NCBI GenBank assembly: GCA_020650975.1
Contig: JAIPMN010009203.1
Location: 1-20,763, forward strand
DNA: 20,763 bases
Source: Apostichopus californicus
Taxonomy: Eukaryota; Echinodermata; Holothuroidea; Aspidochirotida; Stichopodidae
Reading direction: 5' to 3'
Positions 18,901 to 20,763 of the stretch are shown here, piece by piece. The translations under genes and the position numbers were made by a program. Each line of letters opens with the position of its first letter. Within the stretch, counting starts at the first letter, position 1. Under the pieces are notes generated by a model. It was not told the origin of the DNA. It saw only the letters and a program-made list of their open reading frames with translations, and ran no database searches.

Positions 18901-20361
18901 ACAGTAATAATATGGAAGCATAGACAAAATAAAGTTAAATATAAGAAAATATAAACCCACCTGTCAACATGAAGTTGATAGAGATGTTATTGAAAATTGA
19001 AGCACCAAGCCCACAAGTGAGATCTCCGCCATTATCAGGGTTATAGAAGTTGGACATATAAGATTCGAAAAGCTTAACCATGCAGACAGCAAAACTGCAG
19101 TGTGGTTGCGATGATGCTACAAGAATAATCTTACATGAATGTGACACACTAGGCTGAAGGGTATAGCCAGGGTGCACAACATACTTCAATCTAAATAGTG
19201 CAGCAAAAATCATTGAGATATGACAAACAATATTCACATTGGCAGCTGATGACTGATGGAAACATTTCTTGTATTCAGCATAAAGATTGACATGTACCAA
19301 TCTTAATTGATTGGCCTGTACTCAATGTGGTATACACCTACACGCCGTACATTAAGCAGGCGCCGGGCAATGTTTACCCCCTGGTCCCCAAGATTTTACA
19401 TCTAACTAGGCGACAGTTAATTATCGTAAACGGCGCCTGGTCATTTCCCCAATGTTACTACATCCAAACCTGAAGTTTTTATTTGGCACTGAATCTCGAC
19501 AATTGCGAAATACGACGGAAAACTTCAACAATGGAAGCAAAGATATAATACCGAAGATTCCCATTCCAATAGCAACGTATGTACAAACAGTACAACGTTC
19601 ATTACACACATTGTGCACATGCAGGCATGTATACAGCGACGCACACGGCAACTCCAAAAGTTACCGAAACACTTAAGTCAATGGAGATTTCTGAGATTTT
19701 TATCTACGGATGCCCTTAAGCTAATTTCCGATTGCCAACAGTTTCTCCTATTCTTATGAGGCGTAATGCACATGTTATCTAATAGGCTGGTTGATGGGAG
19801 ATACGGTAGATTATAAAACAAGTTTTCCACAATTGGACCCCTGATGAATCCAAAACACCTTTGACCTCCACATAAAACAACAGGCTTCTTTTACTTTACG
19901 TGTCACAACTACATAGTAAATATGAGATTGGTCCAAGCTTCCCTTCTTCACACACGCACACATACACATATCCGCCTGCATGACTACAAAGGTTACGATT
20001 ATCATCGAAACCAAAATGACATCGCACAAAACTGAGCGATTCCCCTTTTGCAGTCCATAATATGCCGTAAGAGTGACGTCTGCATGTTTATGTCCTTAAA
20101 GTTAATAAGCGTGGATATTTGAGAACGATGGGGTATATTTGGTATAAATACTGAAGATTAATTAAGTAAAGTAAGTCAATATCACTCATGATCAAAGCAG
20201 TCATAACAATTGGAATTTGAAAAGAAAACGTATTAAGTTCCCGCTACCACTGAGAGCCAACTTTGATACATTTATGATAACCCACCATCACTATACACCT
20301 TGCCATGCTTGTCACTAATTGTAAGGTTGATATTAACCTGCTTTGCATCACAGGTCCAAAT
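879..20361 (-). CDS. APEH: Acylaminoacyl-peptidase (APEH), partial gene, 16 internal exons
   Basis: Acylamino-acid-releasing enzyme is a cytosolic serine peptidase of family S9C. It removes N-acylated residues from the amino end of short peptides and also clears damaged proteins. Join order on the minus strand is 20361-20286, 18605-18466, 18278-18138, 17138-17047, 16437-16397, 14957-14845, 12801-12640, 11639-11499, 10770-10665, 10199-10113, 9400-9320, 7503-7415, 6046-5936, 4142-4094, 3263-3233, 978-879. The joined length is 1560 nt, 520 codons, with no stop, all GT-AG introns and matching phases. Joined residues ~1-340 align to the human beta-propeller. Residues ~341-520 align to the alpha/beta-hydrolase fold with HGGPH, NYRGSSGFGQ and GGSHGGF. 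The N-terminal ~125 residues and the C-terminal Asp and His of the triad lie outside the window. The family was recognised from remembered human APEH, not from a search. No frame break was seen, so the gene appears functional. Confidence 0.95.
1190..2040. repeat. Diverged tandem array with AGGTCA-like motifs
   Basis: About six decayed units of roughly 115-145 bp lie in the last APEH intron of the window. Each unit carries versions of GAGGTCAA/GGTCAAAG, then GAAAACCTTGTAAACACGAT, a stretch like AACTTTGATGAAGTTCATA, and a GTAGATCCC box (near 1252, 1368, 1650 and 1912). Units are clearly related but not identical, so the array is old. Similar AGGTCA-rich sequence in the opposite orientation recurs at 15200-15820 and 17400-18110. 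Confidence 0.7.
2079..2483. mobile_element. hAT-type MITE, complete, with 8-bp target duplication
   Basis: The element spans 2087-2475 (389 bp). It starts CAGTGGCGGAGC and ends with the inverse complement, and a second inverted block TCAGAGGGGGCG lies just inside both ends. It is flanked by identical 8-bp copies ACTGTTAT (2079-2086 and 2476-2483), the duplication length of the hAT superfamily. It has no transposase frame, so it moved in trans. Internal 2158-2260 is homologous to the right subterminal part of the 7612-9126 element. A run of 12 G lies at 2426-2437. Confidence 0.88.
2484..3232. other. Intron sequence without recognised feature
   Basis: Part of the 2254-bp intron between APEH exons o and p. 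Weak open frames occur at 2598-2816, but there is no homology I recognise and no repeat structure beyond ordinary AT-rich sequence. Confidence 0.5.
3233..3263 (-). CDS. APEH: APEH exon o, 31-bp microexon
   Basis: 31 bp, acceptor catttttacag, donor GACTG|gtaagg. It encodes D-MLEFTDVPD plus TG of a Trp codon, matching human SMLGSTDIPDW. It is too short for standard ORF detection and was found from the conserved TDxPDW motif and the phases on both sides. Confidence 0.92.
3264..4093. other. Intron with a 12-G tract
   Basis: The 830-bp intron between APEH exons n and o. The only notable element is a run of 12 G at 3660-3671 preceded by gaggagaggagagcagt. The open frame at 3925-4203 on the plus strand is the antisense of exon n plus AT-rich intron. 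Confidence 0.5.
4094..4142 (-). CDS. APEH: APEH exon n, 49 bp
   Basis: 49 bp, acceptor gttgatatag (poor pyrimidine tract), donor GCAG|gtaagt. It encodes ELYKVCAMRNAVSNIA plus one base. Human has ETYRACVARNPVINIA. The usual RNPV is RNAV here, and INI is SNI. The length and phase were predicted from neighbours before the exon was located. Confidence 0.9.
4542..4924 (+). other. Unassigned GC-richer patch with overlapping open frames
   Basis: This sequence, inside the intron between APEH exons m and n, is clearly richer in GC than the AT-rich DNA around it. It carries two overlapping plus-strand frames, 4542-4805 (87 aa, charged, ending SLESELDRDHLKQTV) and 4616-4924 (102 aa). Near 4615 there is TTTGGCAGCGGTGGCAG, with a short palindrome tggcagctgcca, faintly like a retroelement primer-binding region followed by gag. 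I do not recognise either protein. A degraded transposable element is the simplest reading. Confidence 0.3.
5095..5880. repeat. AT-rich degenerate repeat built on GATATT/AATATC
   Basis: About 790 bp of very AT-rich sequence made of short variants of TTGAATATCTTAATATTA, GATATTCAAATATATAA and AAGATATTCAGA in both orientations, with no fixed period visible by eye. It lies directly 3' of APEH exon m on the minus strand, beginning about 55 bp below the donor at 5935. It may be an old minisatellite or an AT-rich matrix-attachment type region. No coding sign was seen. Confidence 0.6.
5936..6046 (-). CDS. APEH: APEH exon m, catalytic serine GGSHGGF
   Basis: 111 bp, 37 codons, phase 0 at both ends, acceptor tattttaacag, donor TATCCT|gtaagt. 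It encodes QEVLHVLKHYNVNEQQ then IAVLGGSHGGFIALHLIGQY. The nucleophile Ser is the TCT codon at 5980-5978 (human Ser587). The 21-residue spacing from DV to GGS is identical to human. This is the strongest single piece of evidence for the family. Confidence 0.97.
6169..6201. repeat. 13-G tract followed by (TA)n
   Basis: A homopolymer of 13 G at 6169-6181 is followed by ctag and then about 8 TA dinucleotides to ~6200. It lies in the APEH intron between exons l and m, 120 bp upstream of exon m's acceptor in gene sense. Confidence 0.8.
6387..6710 (+). CDS. Cysteine-rich small ORF, unknown function, nested antisense in APEH intron
   Basis: 107 codons from ATG to TAG. The N-terminus is mildly hydrophobic (YAQFLFVFVSY, residues 4-14) and could be a poor signal peptide. 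Residues 30-105 hold eight cysteines (30, 49, 64, 86, 93, 96, 103, 105), an even number fitting four disulfides, with the compact motif GGVAYNGYDIYACSNKNVWC and the tail CRPGDDECNC. Base composition is less AT-rich than the flanks. A possible 3' splice site, cacaaacag at 6443-6451, lies just before residue 23, so the domain could be an exon of a larger plus-strand gene. I do not recognise the family. It may also be a retrocopy. No clear polyadenylation signal follows. Confidence 0.45.
   Translation: MPTYAQFLFVFVSYQRTHCHKQNVLANDTCLSLNMLKTKEMLMNIWKGCSGPIIMDRPSYDVICSNGAHQKVFGGVAYNGYDIYACSNKNVWCLACRPGDDECNCML
6785..6835 (+). repeat. Possible tRNA-derived SINE head fragment
   Basis: The segment reads cgcggaattggtcagcc, then about 15 bp later gtggtttcaagtcctc, resembling degenerate A and B boxes of a tRNA promoter. 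No complete tRNA fold or tail is visible, so the call is weak. Confidence 0.22.
7050..7206 (+). repeat. ~40-bp tandem repeat, four diverged copies
   Basis: Four units of about 39-42 bp follow the pattern CGTTGTTACAAATCACGTTG, then TTNANGATTTTNACA. Copies begin near 7052, 7091, 7130 and 7170. Each contains ACGTTGTTA-type boxes. The open frame 6899-7198 on the plus strand is partly a product of this repetition. Confidence 0.75.
7415..7503 (-). CDS. APEH: APEH exon l, NYRGSSGFGQ
   Basis: 89 bp, acceptor tacttctcag, donor GTTCAC|gtgagt. It encodes V-NYRGSSGFGQDSVLSLQGK then IGSQDVYDVH. This matches human VNYRGSTGFGQDSILSLPGNVGHQDVKDVQ, the S9 signature region ahead of the nucleophile elbow. The 1815-bp intron upstream contains a complete hAT-type element. 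Confidence 0.96.
7604..9134. mobile_element. hAT-type non-autonomous element, 1515 bp, with 8-bp target duplication
   Basis: The element spans 7612-9126 with 16-bp inverted ends CAGGGACGTAGCCAGG. Identical AATGAGGT copies lie at 7604-7611 and 9127-9134, the hAT duplication size. Both ends carry C-rich or G-rich tracts (12 C at 7644-7655, 11 C at 9085-9095). No transposase frame was seen; the open frames 7565-7759 and 8920-9183 are translations of the ends. The right subterminal part (9001-9060, minus sense) shares GCGGAGCGCCACC and GTTGGCGCGGAGCG with the 2087-2475 MITE. It lies in the APEH intron between exons k and l. Confidence 0.88.
8331..8400 (+). mobile_element. Probable nested hAT-like terminus with 18-bp palindrome
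   Basis: Inside the larger element, catgggcgtagtcag (8329-8343) resembles another hAT end. It is followed by the perfect palindrome TGTAGGCCCGGGCCTACA (8353-8370) and T-rich runs. The opposite end and a target duplication were not found, so this is a fragment or a nested insertion with an unknown right border. Confidence 0.45.
9241..9258 (-). mobile_element. Solo transposon-like terminus CAGTGGCGTAGCAAG
   Basis: Read on the minus strand from 9258, the sequence is CAGTGGCGTAGCAAGCCA, a typical hAT-type end related to the two elements above but not identical. No partner end was found. It ends 61 bp from the donor of APEH exon k. Confidence 0.5.
9320..9400 (-). CDS. APEH: APEH exon k, HGGPH and following helix
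   Basis: 81 bp, acceptor tttttttatgcag, donor TGTG|gtaagg. It completes the HGGPH motif and encodes GGPHLFSRADYDLLLTFLCK then MNFVILC. Human has GGPHSSFVTAWMLFPAMLCKMGFAVLLV. A transposon-like terminus ends only 61 bp past the donor (9258). Confidence 0.94.
9401..10112. other. Intron without recognised feature
   Basis: The 712-bp intron between APEH exons j and k. Small open frames such as 9455-9649 show no homology I recognise. No repeat stands out. Confidence 0.5.
10113..10199 (-). CDS. APEH: APEH exon j, start of hydrolase domain
   Basis: 87 bp, acceptor ctttttttttcag-type pyrimidine tract, donor CACATG|gtaagt. It encodes D-GLEVECILLTPQVQCNRGR then RMPMVVFPH plus one base of Gly. Human has GLDFEAILLQPGSPPDKTQVPMVVMPHG. 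VVFPHGGPH, split across this exon and the next, is the beta-strand and His-Gly-Gly oxyanion region of the S9 hydrolase fold. Confidence 0.94.
10276..10461 (+). repeat. 56-bp GT/GC minisatellite, three copies
   Basis: Copies start at 10276, 10332 and 10388 with the unit GTGATCTGAGCATCG, then (TG)nCGCGTGCACGTG, then TTTGTGGTGTGTACGAATGTA. The first two are essentially identical. The third has an internal duplication of the GTGTGCGCGTGCACGTG segment. Long alternating purine-pyrimidine stretches favour Z-DNA. Minus-strand open frames here (10170-10497) only read the repeat (HTHHKHVHAHTH) and are not genes. It lies in the intron between APEH exons i and j. Confidence 0.92.
10665..10770 (-). CDS. 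APEH: APEH exon i, end of propeller / domain linker
   Basis: 106 bp, acceptor tttttcgtag, donor CCAG|gtaagt. It encodes VICDLSLSNGEWIVLED then FEDFKWEIFSRPRP plus one base of Asp. It aligns to human VGFLPSAGKEQSVLWVSLEE...IHWGIRVLQPPP. The join to the next exon is about 8 residues shorter than human just after PRP, so either a real loop deletion or a missed microexon of ~24 bp is possible. Confidence 0.88.
10893..11125. repeat. ~59-bp satellite, four copies in alternating A/B arrangement
   Basis: The core AACGTGGCTATGTGATAGAT starts at 10913, 10972, 11030 and 11093. Copies 1 and 3 continue AGTCATTTATGG. Copies 2 and 4 continue AATCCTTTATG. The two types alternate, so the larger repeating unit is a dimer of ~120 bp. 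It lies in the intron between APEH exons h and i. Confidence 0.9.
11499..11639 (-). CDS. APEH: APEH exon h, propeller
   Basis: 141 bp, 47 codons, phase 0 at both ends, acceptor ttcattgtcag, donor CAAATG|gtgaaa. It encodes KILAVNTSTKRVSELNRSLA then YPSWSVLDVKGDMVLARRG, matching human DLFAVDTQVGTVTSLTAGG...SWKLLTIDQDLMVAQFS. The donor is weak at position +4, but the next exon joins in frame. Confidence 0.93.
11640..12639. other. Intron with G/C-tract transposon-like debris
   Basis: The 1000-bp intron between APEH exons g and h. It holds cagtgacgtgcacagg at ~12239-12254, followed by a 10-G run at 12282-12291, resembling one end of a transposon, and a C-rich tract at 12572-12614 before exon g's donor. 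No matching inverted end or duplication was found. Confidence 0.4.
12640..12801 (-). CDS. APEH: APEH exon g, propeller
   Basis: 162 bp, 54 codons, phase 0 at both ends, acceptor ttttgcaacag, donor ACACAG|gtgtgt. It encodes FDFTRRSISVIIDVVARP then GLYTDSLPLRCFGKDNETVY. It aligns to human YDWYTKVTSVVVDVVPRQ and GIYCSLLPLGCWSADSQRVV. The second cag at 12789-12788 is an internal decoy. Confidence 0.95.
12802..14844. other. Long intron with an old repeat fragment at 13190-13490
   Basis: The 2043-bp intron between APEH exons f and g. At 13190-13490 are several TTTGG-rich segments and tattaatgagtgggcgggac. This is the reverse complement of the CCCGCCCACTCAT box in the ~300-bp repeats at 17545-18010, so the same repeat family is present in the opposite orientation. 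The rest is AT-rich and I recognise nothing in it. Confidence 0.5.
14845..14957 (-). CDS. APEH: APEH exon f, propeller
   Basis: 113 bp, acceptor ctttctttacaag, donor ATGTTG|gtaaga. It encodes E-LLSVDDMCCRSPRCSPDG then SKVIFLQNEMHKHSKLLML, matching human LLSDDSLAVSSPRLSPDQCRIVYLQ...SQLCLY. An internal AG at 14882-14881 could be mistaken for the acceptor, but the upstream codons are clearly homologous. The coding strand contains GGGTCAAAGGTCA (14892-14904), a direct-repeat nuclear-receptor-like motif. Confidence 0.94.
15200..15820 (+). repeat. ~300-bp repeat units with TGACCTTTGACC boxes
   Basis: Two diverged units about 297 bp apart share TGACCTTTGACC-type boxes (15218, 15508 and 15784), a CACACCCACC/ACACCTACCC box followed by AAGCCC.TCAT (15281 and 15578), and CGCCGTCAAATGATTG versus CGCAAAACAATTGGC. 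They lie in the intron between APEH exons e and f. Open frames on either strand here look accidental. Confidence 0.65.
16000..16012 (+). repeat. 13-G tract
   Basis: A run of 13 G followed by CGC, about 190 bp beyond the AGGTCA-type repeats. It is one of several G/C tracts of 10 or more in the window. Confidence 0.9.
16397..16437 (-). CDS. APEH: APEH exon e, short propeller exon
   Basis: 41 bp, acceptor caattgcag, donor TCGG|gtaagt. It supplies the last base of Arg, then SAIFHFDLLGKKS and the first base of Glu. Human has SALYYVDLIGGKC at the same place with no length difference. The exon was found by the phase and length required between its neighbours. Confidence 0.93.
16537..16662 (+). repeat. 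CAT/CAC/CAA triplet-rich tract
   Basis: Imperfect triplet repeats of ATC, ACC and AAC type lie directly upstream of a SINE. The minus-strand frame 16527-16736 reads through it as simple repeat and is not a gene. Confidence 0.85.
16665..16824 (+). mobile_element. tRNA-Leu-derived SINE
   Basis: The head starts GGTGCTGTGGCCGAGTGGAT with A box TGGCCGAGTGG (16672-16682). An anticodon-like loop TTTTAAG (leucine TAA) lies near 16699. A degenerate B-box region gggagggatcccatgcc follows at ~16723. A short body with ggttttcccatctg follows, ending in a run of ten A at 16812-16821. The decayed B box and the tail argue against a working tRNA gene. Confidence 0.75.
16921..17026 (+). repeat. (TCR)n triplet microsatellite
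   Basis: A pure run of TCA and TCG triplets over about 106 bp, including eight or more consecutive TCG. It lies in the intron and ends about 20 bp from the donor of APEH exon d. Minus-strand translation gives M/T runs (16904-17101), which are simple repeat. Confidence 0.95.
17047..17138 (-). CDS. APEH: APEH exon d, propeller
   Basis: 92 bp, acceptor ttctttacag, donor AGAAG|gtaccg. It encodes AIWGPDNLGIIFCGI then YHEPYKLGILWSADR plus two bases of an Arg codon. It matches human AFWAPGDAGVVFVGWWHEPFRLGIRFCTNR, including the conserved HEP. A (TCR)n triplet repeat ends about 20 bp past the donor. Confidence 0.95.
17285..17298 (+). repeat. 14-G tract
   Basis: The longest G homopolymer in the window, in the intron between APEH exons c and d. 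Confidence 0.95.
17400..18110 (+). repeat. ~305-bp tandem repeat, two units, with CA-rich tail
   Basis: Shared blocks recur about 298-305 bp apart: TGACATTGATTCAACTTG (17473 and 17771), AAATCGGACATACGGTTGAA (17633 and 17938) and CCCACTCAT (17691 and 17996). The left edge carries GACCTCTTTTGACCTC (17420). The right end is a CACATACACGCACACATGCC type tail followed by gattgcaaaggttac. It is related to 15200-15820 and in opposite sense to 1190-2040. Confidence 0.75.
18138..18278 (-). CDS. APEH: APEH exon c, propeller
   Basis: 141 bp, 47 codons, phase 0 at both ends, acceptor atatctacag, donor CCCAG|gtacta. It encodes PEDKYLFRDDWGERYED and, further on, VPAELSPAQ. It aligns with human GDQFVFYEDWGENMVSKSIPVLCVLD through VPENVSPGQ. 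The intron between this exon and exon b is the shortest in the gene at 187 bp. Confidence 0.95.
18466..18605 (-). CDS. APEH: APEH exon b, propeller
   Basis: 140 bp, acceptor cttttaag, donor TCTAAA|gtaggt. It encodes E-NFGCLNWSSDSSKVLYIAEK and KRPKTVPYFE, matching human DCFGCLSWSHSETHLLYVAEKKRPKAESFF. The last ~15 residues (SSPPTTENEQSNSK) are low complexity and shorter than the human linker, so this looks like a variable loop. The upstream intron of 1680 bp holds an unassigned open frame and repeat fragments. Confidence 0.93.
18961..19315 (-). other. Unassigned minus-strand open frame with splice-like borders
   Basis: A frame of 118 codons is open from just after an in-frame TGA (19324-19322), with an acceptor-like gagtacag at 19316 and a donor-like ATGTTGACAG|gtgggt at 18961-18960. 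It has no ATG near its start. It includes NPDNGGDLTCGLGASIFNN near the end and several Cys. It lies in the intron between APEH exons a and b. Its start phase (0) does not fit exon a's end phase (1), so it is not an APEH cassette exon. I do not recognise the protein. It may be a decayed transposable-element or retrocopy coding fragment. Confidence 0.35.
19855..20000 (+). repeat. Fragment of the AGGTCA/CA-tail repeat family
   Basis: It begins with acctttgacctcca (19857) and ends with cacacacgcacacatacac then gactacaaaggttacga (19982-19998). The end matches the tail of the 17400-18110 array (gattgcaaaggttac), so this is a truncated copy. Confidence 0.6.
20286..20361 (-). CDS. APEH: APEH exon a (first exon in window), propeller
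   Basis: 76 bp, acceptor tttttacag, donor GATG|gtggg. It begins in phase 0 with IWTCDAKQ and ends KHGKVYSD plus one base of the next Glu codon. It matches the human stretch VWEKNRKLKSFNLSALEKHGPVYED. The donor has a weak match to consensus, but the phase and the protein join to the next exon (VYSD-E-NFGCLNW) support it. Confidence 0.9.
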
Positions 20362-20458
20362 CTGTAAAAAAGAACACATTTATCAGCATTACTAAACGAG
20401 AAAAAACTAAAGGGATTCGTGTATACCATAAGAGAATATGCATTAGTTTTATTCGTAC

Positions 20459-20501
20459 TGTATGTGTGCCTGATTGTACTGAATGTATGTGTGCCTGATT
20501 C
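20459..20501 (+). repeat. 25-bp duplication
   Basis: TATGTGTGCCTGATT occurs at 20461 and again at 20486, a direct duplication of 25 bp in the intron upstream of APEH exon a. Confidence 0.8.
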
Positions 20502-20580
20502 ACAGCATCATCTTTACCGTAATCATCTCATGATACCAGTCTTAAAGTTCATGATTAGAACTACGATCTAACACATCTTA

Positions 20581-20763
20581 ACACATATTGAGACTAAATT
20601 CGAAGCATTGATGTACATTTCTTTACTAACATGACACTTATTGAGACTAAATTCGAAGCATTGATGTACATTTCTTTACTAACATGACACTTATTGAGAC
20701 TAAATTCGAAGCATTGATGTACATTTCTTTACTAACATGACACATATTGAGGCTAAATTTGAA
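20581..20763 (+). repeat. 53-bp tandem array running off the right edge
   Basis: Units begin with TTGAGACTAAATTCGAAGCA at 20588, 20641, 20694 and 20747 (partial). The unit length is exactly 53 bp and the first three are nearly identical, so expansion is recent. The fourth shows substitutions (GGCTAAATTTGAA). Confidence 0.95.

Noticed and set aside
20581..20763. CRISPR-like array
   Set aside because: The repeats are contiguous 53-bp units with no unique spacers, and the context is a eukaryotic intron.

Overview
The window looks like nuclear DNA of an animal, most likely a marine invertebrate deuterostome such as an echinoderm. This is inferred from an intron-rich vertebrate-like gene, hAT-type miniature transposons with CAGGGACGTAGCCAGG or CAGTGGCGGAGC ends, a tRNA-Leu-derived SINE and many long G/C homopolymer runs in otherwise AT-rich DNA. 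No species can be named from this evidence.

Almost the whole window is one minus-strand gene. I reconstructed 16 consecutive internal exons of acylaminoacyl-peptidase (acylamino-acid-releasing enzyme, APEH, peptidase family S9C). They run from 20361 (5' side) down to 879 (3' side). All 16 donors are GT and all 16 acceptors are AG. Every intron phase matches, and the joined coding length is 1560 nt (520 codons) with no stop. The exons cover most of the N-terminal beta-propeller and the first part of the alpha/beta-hydrolase domain, including the HGGPH oxyanion region and the catalytic serine in GGSHGGF. The first roughly 125 codons lie beyond the right edge. The last exons, with the catalytic Asp and His, lie beyond the left edge.

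The remaining ~19 kb is intron and is full of repeats. Left to right: a diverged tandem array carrying AGGTCA-like motifs (1190-2040); a complete 389-bp hAT MITE with 8-bp target duplication (2087-2475); an unassigned ORF patch (4542-4924); an AT-rich degenerate repeat (5095-5880); a plus-strand cysteine-rich ORF (6387-6710); a ~40-bp tandem repeat (7050-7206); a 1515-bp hAT-type element with 8-bp target duplication (7612-9126); a 56-bp GT/GC minisatellite (10276-10461); a 59-bp dimeric satellite (10893-11125); ~300-bp repeat units (15200-15820 and 17400-18110); triplet repeats around a SINE (16537-17026); an unassigned minus-strand open frame with splice-like borders (18961-19315); and a 53-bp tandem array at the right edge.

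I did not find a clearly new multi-gene system. The best candidates for something undescribed are the cysteine-rich ORF nested antisense in an APEH intron and the unassigned minus-strand open frame at 18961-19315.
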